From Anaerolineaceae bacterium (GTDB lineage Bacteria; Chloroflexota; Anaerolineae; Anaerolineales; Anaerolineaceae), in NCBI GenBank assembly GCA_011620465.1, contig WOZC01000073.1, positions 1 to 12,440 of the forward strand: a stretch of 12,440 nucleotides of DNA, written 5' to 3'. Of this stretch, positions 5,830-11,197 are shown one piece after another; the first letter of the stretch is position 1, and the number at the start of each line of letters is the position of its first letter. The notes under the pieces are model-generated. The model ran no database searches and had not been told where the DNA came from. It saw nothing but the letters and a program-made list of their open reading frames with translations. The translations under genes were made by a program, and so were the position numbers.

Positions 5830-7806
5830 TTACCGCGATTTCCTCGTCAGGTATAGATAAAACAGCACGATTCCGACGACGATAGAAATCCCGATTACGA
5901 TCATAAGATAATTACTTTTTTCGGGCTGATTTCCGTCTTTGTCAAGGAGCGAACCAGGGTTGTCGGTTGGACGTTTGGTTTCAGTTGACTGCAGGTTCGT
6001 CGGCTTCTGAAAAGGTTCCAGGGTAGGCGTCTCCGTTATCTGGTCAGCTTGTGGTGGTTTTGCCGTGACTGTAAACTGAGTAGGTGTGGAAGTTCGGAAG
6101 GAATTGGTCGCAGTCCGGAATAGTGTGGGAGTCCTGGTAGGTACGCTTGTGCTGGTGGGGCGAAGGGTGGAAGTTGGACGCGTCGTGGCAGTAGGACCCG
6201 AGGTATTCAAACGAACAGGCCCGACAGATTGTTGAACGGTACCATCAGAGGCTATGACCTGTAAAAGGTAATAGTAAGTCGAAGAGGGGACAGTTTGTCT
6301 GTCCTGAACAACATAAGAGCGTCCGTCAAGAGAACCTCCCACAGCCGGTACTGTTTCGCCAACCTGGAGATAAGGCCCCGCCTCTGCCGATGACCTCATC
6401 ACCTTGAAAGCGTTGGTGTTACTCTCGCTGCTGGTCCTCCAATTGATCATGACTGATCCGTTTGCCTGTTCGACAGGTTGTAGCAAAGTGACTGCTGTTA
6501 CATCAAACCCCAGGACAAATGGGGTGAAAGTGAGGTCGTTGATGAGGTTGGGACGACCGTTATCATCGACCATCACCTCGATATTTTTTGATTGAAGATT
6601 ACAACGTGTTTCCTGTCCAGGGTAAATTTCTCCACCTGCACCTTTTGGGTTGTCACCGACGTTGTCCCACCCGGCTGTAGTACCAGTTTTCAGATCCTGC
6701 CACATGAGGGGAAAAGTTTTCATCGAACCCGAACCACAGAGAGAAATTGTCTGTATGGCTTGTTCGCAAAGGTTGTTCCCCGCATATGAGAAGCGTAAAG
6801 TCAGGTTAGCTGGCTGGTTGGTTTCGGCAAGGAAGATGTCGAAATAATTACCGCATGCGGTCAAATCTGAGATAGAACGATCTGGAAAAGGCATATAAAT
6901 ACCGTGATTAACGACGTAAAGTTGAAGGTCAGAATCACTTTTCGCGGAAAAACCGTAGAAGTCAGTTGTTGGATAAGCTGCGTTGATTGTCTGTAGGGTT
7001 GCCTGAACTCCCGTTTGAGAACTGACAATTTGTGCTCCCAACATACGAGCATTATCCGCTTCGCATCCTTGGGTAGCCTGGGTTGCTGAAATTCCATTCC
7101 CCCAGAAATTATGGTTTACGTCAGCGTTGTTGTTTTGGCAAATCACTTGGGTTTGACTACCATTGCTGAAGATGTTATTTGCAGTCAACTGAAGATCGGA
7201 GGTAACCTCTGTATTTTCGCTCAATAGCGCATAGCCGAAATTATTCTTGATCTCGCTGAATCGAACTGTCAGGTTGCCGAGATTGTTCTTTTGCGTGATC
7301 GCATTCCTGCCGTACTCTAAAGTTGAGTTATCGATAGCGACATCCAGGTTACTGTTAACAACAACAAGATCCCGGGAAGGTGAATTGCAGCTGCCATCAG
7401 TTATGTAGAGATTCCGGATCGTTACTTCAGAGGTGATGTTTAAAAGCGGTTCACTACAATTGCCGCTGGAGGTGCTAAGCCAGCCTGAATCTTCGCCGAT
7501 TAAGGTTACTGGATAGTCGATTGTCACCGTATTGGTTTTGATGTTATAGGCAGAGAGGATATGAATCCGCGCACCGCCGAGACTGTTCTTCGCGAAGATC
7601 AACGCCTTATTCAAGGCGACTGATTGAGGTGTGTCTGGGTCATCGTTGTAAAAACACTGAGGTTTACCGGTGCATTGGCTGGCTGTGTTGGCAACAAAAA
7701 TATCGAGGGTCAGATCTTGCGCGTCGGTGTTCGAAGTAGCAAATAAGAACCCGATAAAGGTGACTAAACTCACTAACAAGGACAAAAAAAACTTCTCCAA
7801 TCTCAT
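5830..7806 (-). CDS. Secreted, membrane-anchored surface protein: beta-helix, FnIII-like domain, Thr/Pro stalk
   Basis: 658 residues exported by an N-terminal signal (hydrophobic 6-23, likely cleavage near TDAQ-D, 27-31). Residues about 35-260 look like a right-handed parallel beta-helix: short repeating strands with Asn/Ser turns (ITSEVTIRNLYITDG, VAIDNSTLEYGRNAITQ, LTVRFSEIKNNFGYAL) ending in the helix-associated NHNFWGNG motif (231-238). A middle beta-rich domain (about 285-430) follows, then an FnIII-like domain (about 436-533, NGSVMINWRTSSESNTNAF). A Thr/Pro/Ser-rich stalk (about 537-625) leads to one membrane helix (633-653) and a TRKSR cytoplasmic tail. All ten cysteines fall in the ectodomain (45, 51, 117, 140, 223, 248, 318, 347, 357, 402), which suggests disulfides. 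The likely role is adhesion or glycan binding; no lyase active site is identified. The start has no SD, and a TATAAT lies eight bases upstream. Confidence 0.85.
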   Translation of the reverse strand: MRLEKFFLSLLVSLVTFIGFLFATSNTDAQDLTLDIFVANTASQCTGKPQCFYNDDPDTPQSVALNKALIFAKNSLGGARIHILSAYNIKTNTVTIDYPVTLIGEDSGWLSTSSGNCSEPLLNITSEVTIRNLYITDGSCNSPSRDLVVVNSNLDVAIDNSTLEYGRNAITQKNNLGNLTVRFSEIKNNFGYALLSENTEVTSDLQLTANNIFSNGSQTQVICQNNNADVNHNFWGNGISATQATQGCEADNARMLGAQIVSSQTGVQATLQTINAAYPTTDFYGFSAKSDSDLQLYVVNHGIYMPFPDRSISDLTACGNYFDIFLAETNQPANLTLRFSYAGNNLCEQAIQTISLCGSGSMKTFPLMWQDLKTGTTAGWDNVGDNPKGAGGEIYPGQETRCNLQSKNIEVMVDDNGRPNLINDLTFTPFVLGFDVTAVTLLQPVEQANGSVMINWRTSSESNTNAFKVMRSSAEAGPYLQVGETVPAVGGSLDGRSYVVQDRQTVPSSTYYYLLQVIASDGTVQQSVGPVRLNTSGPTATTRPTSTLRPTSTSVPTRTPTLFRTATNSFRTSTPTQFTVTAKPPQADQITETPTLEPFQKPTNLQSTETKRPTDNPGSLLDKDGNQPEKSNYLMIVIGISIVVGIVLFYLYLTRKSR

Positions 7807-7814
7807 TGGTTCAA

Positions 7815-7820
7815 ATTATA
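7815..7820 (-). promoter_or_regulatory. -10 box, leaderless type, for the surface protein
   Basis: Perfect TATAAT on the minus strand, separated from the ATG (7804-7806) by eight bases. No SD and no clear -35 are seen. It lies in a 55-base divergent gap shared with the gene starting at 7862. Confidence 0.5.
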
Positions 7821-7846
7821 CCTTCGACAGATTCAATGCTTGATTG

Positions 7847-7855
7847 TGTTAAACT
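7847..7855 (+). promoter_or_regulatory. Weak extended -10, leaderless type, for the UbiA-like gene
   Basis: TGT-TAAACT: a four-of-six -10 match with a TGn extension, six bases before the ATG at 7862. No SD is present. On its own it is weak, but it has the same geometry as the other leaderless-type starts in this window. Confidence 0.3.
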
Positions 7856-7861
7856 TGAAAA

Positions 7862-8728
7862 ATGCAAAAAGTAATCTCATCATTGAAGAAAAATGCTTTT
7901 TTTATTTTCGCGAGCTTCTTGACTTACCTCGTCGGTGCGATTATCGCAGGTTTCGAAAGCACCCACATCGATTTCAATAGTTTGATTCTCGGGGTCCTGG
8001 TATTCATAAACATCCTGGCTTTGCAGCAACTTTTCAATTACCTGAGCACATCAAAAATCAACCCTTATAGCCGGGTCAGTTTCGAGCGTGGAAACAAGAA
8101 AGGTCAGTTATTCATCCTGACAATTGTTCTTTTCTTGATTTATCTCTTTTTAATTTACATGATACTTCAAATGAACAAACTCATTGGAGTCAATCTGATT
8201 TACATTAGTTTGATCACATTTTTGGTACTGATGACGATTTCAAGGTTGGGAAAAATGGTCTTTCAAACCTATGGACTGATCATTGAGGGGATGGTCGTTT
8301 CACCATTGATGCTTCTATTTGGCGGGGGTATGCAAGGCATGAACCCCACCAGCGGACATATCCTGTTGACTTTGGCATTCTTTTTCCTTTATGTTGCCAC
8401 CAGAACTTCGTTAATGTTTGAGCAATTTGACCGTGATAAGAAAACTGGTGAAAGATCGATCCTGGATGTTATTGGCTGGGAGAATGGGATCAGGATCCAG
8501 AATTATTTTCTGCTACTTACATACCTGGTTTTCTTTCTCTACTTTTACCGGAATGGGTCATTAGGGATCAATTTGCCGGTATTGATTACCGCAATTATTG
8601 GCGTTTTTAGTATGTTTTTGTTAAACCAGATGGCGAGGGGAATGAAACCCCACTGGCAGATCATCAAAGCCACTGCGTTTTTGCATTTCTTTGCAGTGTG
8701 CTATCTACTTGTTTACCCACTTTTCTAA
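7862..8728 (+). CDS. UbiA-like membrane protein with degenerate active-site motifs
   Basis: 288 residues with about eight or nine membrane segments. The layout recalls UbiA-family prenyltransferases: an early GAIIAGFESTHIDFNSL turn (25-41), a helix ending QQLFNYLSTSKINPYSR (55-71) where the family has NDxxDxxxD, and FEQFDRDKKTGERSILDVIGWE (186-207) where it has DxxxDxxxGxRTL...G. The second motif is partly kept: D192 is four residues before G196, followed by ER-S-IL. The residue eight before the Gly is Q188 rather than Asp. The first motif keeps N59 but has no Asp. It may be a catalytically altered or dead paralogue, or an unrelated protein with a chance match. The stop codon TAA (8726-8728) overlaps the SD of the peroxiredoxin gene, so the two are coupled. 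Confidence 0.6.
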   Translation: MQKVISSLKKNAFFIFASFLTYLVGAIIAGFESTHIDFNSLILGVLVFINILALQQLFNYLSTSKINPYSRVSFERGNKKGQLFILTIVLFLIYLFLIYMILQMNKLIGVNLIYISLITFLVLMTISRLGKMVFQTYGLIIEGMVVSPLMLLFGGGMQGMNPTSGHILLTLAFFFLYVATRTSLMFEQFDRDKKTGERSILDVIGWENGIRIQNYFLLLTYLVFFLYFYRNGSLGINLPVLITAIIGVFSMFLLNQMARGMKPHWQIIKATAFLHFFAVCYLLVYPLF

Positions 8729-8733
8729 GGAGG
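8727..8733 (+). promoter_or_regulatory. Strong SD of bcp overlapping the upstream stop codon
   Basis: AAGGAGG, four bases before the ATG at 8738. Its first two bases are the last two of the upstream TAA. An earlier ATG (8734-8736) adjoins the SD and is too close to it to be used, so it does not compete. Confidence 0.75.
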
Positions 8734-8737
8734 ATGT

Positions 8738-9193
8738 ATGTTACAAGAAGGCGTTTTAGCTCCAGATTTCGAGTTATCCGATCAGGATGAAGTTTTGCAC
8801 AAGTTGTCAGACTACCGAGGAAAAAAAGTAGTCCTTTACTTTTATCCGAAGGATGACACCCCCGGCTGTACCAAGGAAGCTTGCAGTTTCAGAGACAGTT
8901 TTGGGGATTTTCGTAAGAACGGTTTGGTTGTATTAGGGGTTAGCAAAGACAGTGCCAGTTCTCATGCCAAGTTCCACGAAAAGTATTCCCTGCCTTTTCC
9001 CTTACTGTCAGACACTGACGCGAATGTCATCAAGGCATATGAAGCCTGGGGTCCGAAAAAGTACATGGGTAAAGAATACCAGGGCATATTGAGAGTAACT
9101 TACATTATCGATGAAGAAGGCAAAATTCTGAAAGCTTACGAAAAAGTTAAGCCGCAGGATCACGCCCAGGAAATACTCAACGATATACTTTAG
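8738..9193 (+). CDS. bcp: Peroxiredoxin, Bcp/PrxQ type (thiol peroxidase)
   Basis: Cytoplasmic thioredoxin-dependent peroxidase that reduces hydrogen peroxide and organic hydroperoxides. The 151 residues match the usual length. After the N-terminal APDFELSDQ comes the signature FYPKDDTPGCTKEACSFRD (35-53). C44 is the peroxidatic cysteine and C49 the resolving cysteine of the atypical 2-Cys Bcp class; both are present with the Pro and Thr of the active site. The later segment FPLLSDTDANVIKAYEAWGPKKYMGKEYQGILRVTYIIDEEGKI is standard for the family. It has a strong SD that overlaps the stop of the UbiA-like gene. Why a membrane protein is coupled to a peroxidase is not clear from the sequence. 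Confidence 0.95.
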   Translation: MLQEGVLAPDFELSDQDEVLHKLSDYRGKKVVLYFYPKDDTPGCTKEACSFRDSFGDFRKNGLVVLGVSKDSASSHAKFHEKYSLPFPLLSDTDANVIKAYEAWGPKKYMGKEYQGILRVTYIIDEEGKILKAYEKVKPQDHAQEILNDIL

Positions 9194-9228
9194 TAAGCCT
9201 CAATCATAAAATAGCGAGTTTTGGCAAG

Positions 9229-9287
9229 AAAAAAAGCCGGGTTCAACCACGCATATAAAAAAGCGGGGCAGGCAACAGAACCCGGCT
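9229..9287 (-). terminator. Large hairpin terminator after rsfS
   Basis: AGCCGGGTTC (9235-9244) and GAACCCGGCT (9278-9287) form a perfect 10-bp stem with a 33-base loop. On the minus strand it is followed directly by a T-run (9229-9235), as expected for the end of thpR-rsfS. The loop contains a second T-run preceded by CCCCGC, which can pair with part of the outer stem, so a smaller alternative terminator is possible. On the plus strand no T-run follows, so it is a weaker stop for bcp. Confidence 0.7.
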
Positions 9288-9329
9288 CACGATTACCATC
9301 TGACTTGTGATTTTATCAGTTAGCGCTGT

Positions 9330-9674
9330 TTATTGAACGCTGAGAACGATTTTTGCCGACTGCCAGAGGTTCTCCAGGTCGTAGTACTCTCGCAACGCTG
9401 CTGAGAAGAGATGCACAACTACATAACCAAAATCGAGGATGACCCAGCCAGTCTGACCGCTGCCCTCAACTGAGGCGTTGTAACCGTGGTTTTTCTTAAT
9501 TTCTTCCTTGGTGAAAGTGGCCAGGTTGTCCAACAATCTTTCACTGCTGCCAGTTGCGATTACAAAGTAATCTGTAAAATCGGAAAGACCTCTCAGGTCC
9601 AACAATAAGATTTCTTCAGCGAATTTTTCTTCAAGAATATTGACAATTTCTCGAGCTAATATTATTGGTTCCAG
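9330..9674 (-). CDS. rsfS: Ribosomal silencing factor RsfS, apparent CTG start
   Basis: RsfS/Iojap binds uL14 on the large ribosomal subunit and blocks subunit joining when translation must be lowered. The 114 residues match family length. Diagnostic segments, numbered from CTG: LLDLRGLSDFTDYFVIATGSSERL (24-47), GQTGWVILDFGYVVVHLF (73-90) and REYYDLENLW (95-104). The family N-terminal helix is encoded upstream of the first usual start codon: LEPIILAREIVNILEEKFAEEIL reads in frame, with no ATG, GTG or TTG between an in-frame TAA and residue 24. The CTG at 9672-9674 lies two bases after GAGGTGATC, a 9-base match to the 16S 3' end. Starting at TTG 9605 would remove 23 residues of the first helix. 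It lies 29 bases after thpR, probably in one operon. Confidence 0.9.
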   Translation of the reverse strand: MEPIILAREIVNILEEKFAEEILLLDLRGLSDFTDYFVIATGSSERLLDNLATFTKEEIKKNHGYNASVEGSGQTGWVILDFGYVVVHLFSAALREYYDLENLWQSAKIVLSVQ

Positions 9675-9676
9675 TA

Positions 9677-9685
9677 GATCACCTC
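9677..9685 (-). promoter_or_regulatory. Near-perfect SD of rsfS
   Basis: GAGGTGATC on the minus strand is complementary to the conserved 16S 3' end (GATCACCTC). GAGG is seven bases from the CTG at 9674, the ideal distance. No ATG, GTG or TTG lies at a usable distance, which supports CTG initiation. Confidence 0.65.
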
Positions 9686-9703
9686 TATCTTTTTTTTGTT
9701 ATT

Positions 9704-10276
9704 TTACACCAAGTTAAAAATCCTAATAGTTCTGTACACAGGTCCAGCAGGATTCAGGATGCTCTCGATCAATTCAAAAGAGGTTACTTCAGTCACTCCG
9801 AAAACTGGCGTATTCTTGTCAGTGATTGTTCCAGCAATTTGAGAACTCTCTTCCCTGGTCAACCAATCTGATCCTCTTGCCAGGGTGAGGTGAGGAGAAA
9901 ATCGATTCCGTTGACCTAACTTCAGGAAGGCTGTGGATTGAATCACCTCATCATATAGATTCCGAAATGTTGAAGAGGGTTGGGTACCAGCCCAAATAGT
10001 ACGAACAGCAGTACTGGAACCAAAAAAACCAGCACCTTCAAAAGTTAAATCAAAGGGTTTGACTTTCTTTGCAGCAGACTCCAAGTTAGCCGTTAACGTA
10101 GGCAGTTGGTTTATTTCAGTATCACCCAGGAATTGCAAGGTAAGGTGAAATAGACCAGGATCAACCCAGTGAATCCCATTAAAAGGTAGTTCCTGTTTCA
10201 ATTCCTTTTGAAACATACGAAGTGCAGCCAGTGTTGTTTTATTAAGTTTAACAGCGATAAATAGTCTCTTTTTCAT
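9704..10276 (-). CDS. thpR: RNA 2',3'-cyclic phosphodiesterase (2H family, ThpR/LigT)
   Basis: 2H phosphoesterase that opens 2',3'-cyclic phosphate RNA ends, historically called 2'-5' RNA ligase. Both signature motifs are intact: FHLTLQFLG (HLTL at 48-51) and FSPHLTLAR (HLTL at 133-136), numbered from the outer ATG at 10288; the two histidines are catalytic. The total length, about 190 residues, is normal. I chose the inner ATG at 10276 because it gives the family-like MKKRLFIAVKL and has a weak GGA seven bases upstream. The outer ATG at 10288 adds only MENA and has no SD. The gene lies directly upstream of rsfS and shares an RNA or translation theme with it. A candidate small RNA ends about 100 bases upstream on the same strand. 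Confidence 0.92.
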   Translation of the reverse strand: MKKRLFIAVKLNKTTLAALRMFQKELKQELPFNGIHWVDPGLFHLTLQFLGDTEINQLPTLTANLESAAKKVKPFDLTFEGAGFFGSSTAVRTIWAGTQPSSTFRNLYDEVIQSTAFLKLGQRNRFSPHLTLARGSDWLTREESSQIAGTITDKNTPVFGVTEVTSFELIESILNPAGPVYRTIRIFNLV

Positions 10277-10384
10277 AGCGTTTTCCATTGCAGATTAACA
10301 ACAAAAATGTGCTTTAAATTTTATGGTATATTTTAGTTACCCTGCTGTGTTTGTGATGCGGTAATACAGTTTTGTACCAACACC

Positions 10385-10505
10385 AAAAAAAATGGTTTGA
10401 TCTCACACCAGGTGACGTGATAGACGAAAGTCAAGACCGATCTTGGAGGAAGAACCAACTCCTGCTTCTGCAGGTTCAAAACCATTTCGCACACGGCATA
10501 GCGGG
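10385..10505 (-). ncRNA. Candidate structured small RNA (about 120 nt), unknown family
   Basis: On the minus strand, an end-to-end stem closes a domain of about 100 nt: AAATGGTTT (complement of 10479-10487) pairs with AAACCATTT (complement of 10390-10398), plus GA/TC with one bulge. The stem runs straight into a T-run (10385-10392, partly paired). Inside are CCTGC-AGAA-GCAGG (10461-10474), CAAGA-TCGG-TCTTG (10432-10445) and a weaker stem near 10403-10420. The predicted start near 10505 lies downstream of a good promoter (10512-10540). No ORF fills the space. I found no match to SRP, 6S, tmRNA, tRNA or common riboswitch motifs. It could also be a leader with an attenuator for thpR, or a plus-strand leader for the lipoprotein gene. 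Confidence 0.5.
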
Positions 10506-10511
10506 GATTTC

Positions 10512-10540
10512 ATTATACAATCGTTGACATGACCAATCAA
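10512..10540 (-). promoter_or_regulatory. Sigma70-type promoter for the small RNA
   Basis: Minus strand: -35 TTGATT (10535-10540, four of six), exactly 17-base spacer, perfect -10 TATAAT (10512-10517). The -35 lies within the first codons of the divergent lipoprotein gene, and the -10 overlaps that gene's own -10 on the other strand. Confidence 0.6.
10516..10521 (+). promoter_or_regulatory. -10 box, leaderless type, for lipoprotein-mtaB
   Basis: TACAAT (five of six), seven bases before the ATG at 10529, so the expected start coincides with the start codon. There is no SD and no clear -35. It overlaps the divergent small-RNA promoter. Confidence 0.4.
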
Positions 10541-11197
10541 AAGAAACTTCTAATCCTATTATTACTGCTTACACTCACTGCTTCAGGTTGTTCTGCCTTT
10601 CACGATGGAAAAATCAGCCAGGACCTTCTGCCATGGAAAGAATCTGGTCAGATATTGTTCGAGGATGATTTCAGTGATCACTCGAGCGGTTGGGAGGTCG
10701 TAAACAACGCCTACGAACTGAAAGGCTATTCGTCAGATGGATATATGATCTCAGTCAACCAAGGCAATTCAAGGGCAATTTCCACGACCAATTTAATTTA
10801 CTCCAACACCGTGATCAGCGTTGAGACTCAGAAAATTACTGGTGCGCGCGATTCTCAGTTTGGAATAGTCTGTCGTTTCCAGGATAAATTCAACTTCTAC
10901 GCTTTTGTGATCAGTGCCGATGGTTATGCCGGTATCGTACGCGTTGTAGATGGGGTCAAAGAATTACTCGGTTCGAATCAATTCTTCCGGGTGGAAGGCA
11001 TCCAAATGGATGACGGCGTCAACCAGATGACTGCTACTTGTGAAGAAGACAGTTTTAAACTTGAGGTTAATGGTGAGACCATCGTTACTGCCAAAGACGG
11101 CACATTGGACAATGGTGACGTAGGATTATTTGTCGAAACCTTTGAGACTGCTGAAGCCGCTCTTGTGTTCAATAAGTTTTTGATTAAAAAACCCTGA
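10529..11197 (+). CDS. Lipoprotein with a LamG/DUF1080-like beta-sandwich
   Basis: 222 residues. A lysine-bearing N-terminus (NQKK), a Leu-rich helix (7-16) and the lipobox TASGC put the lipidated cysteine at C21, so the mature protein is tethered outside the cytoplasmic membrane. The body starts with LFEDDFSDHSSGW (43-55), then GYSSDGYMISV and alternating beta-strands to the end. This pattern is seen in concanavalin-A-like sandwich domains (DUF1080/3-keto-disaccharide hydrolase or laminin-G type) of environmental bacteria. No catalytic residue is identified, so glycan binding is a guess. Ala at lipobox position -3 is slightly unusual but allowed. There is no SD, and the start looks leaderless. 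Its TGA overlaps the ATG of mtaB (ATGA), so the two are translationally coupled despite no obvious functional link. Confidence 0.85.
   Translation: MTNQKKLLILLLLLTLTASGCSAFHDGKISQDLLPWKESGQILFEDDFSDHSSGWEVVNNAYELKGYSSDGYMISVNQGNSRAISTTNLIYSNTVISVETQKITGARDSQFGIVCRFQDKFNFYAFVISADGYAGIVRVVDGVKELLGSNQFFRVEGIQMDDGVNQMTATCEEDSFKLEVNGETIVTAKDGTLDNGDVGLFVETFETAEAALVFNKFLIKKP

Noticed and set aside
9270..9287. Plus-strand ACAGAACCCGGCT resembles the 3' end of bacterial RNase P RNA
   Set aside because: The space is too short for a full RNase P RNA of about 350-400 nt, the upstream sequence is bcp coding, and the pairing with AGCCGGGTTC is explained by a terminator.
10324..10332. Plus-strand extended -10 TGGTATATT as the promoter of a long lipoprotein leader
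   Set aside because: No -35, and the minus-strand promoter-terminator pair explains the structured region better. It is kept only as an alternative.
10415..10432. TGATAGACGAAAGTC recalls a hammerhead ribozyme core
   Set aside because: The CTGATGA core is absent and the three stems cannot be arranged around it.
10471..10487. GGTTCAAAACC looks like a tRNA T-arm
   Set aside because: No 5-bp T-stem, acceptor stem, D-arm or CCA in register on either strand.
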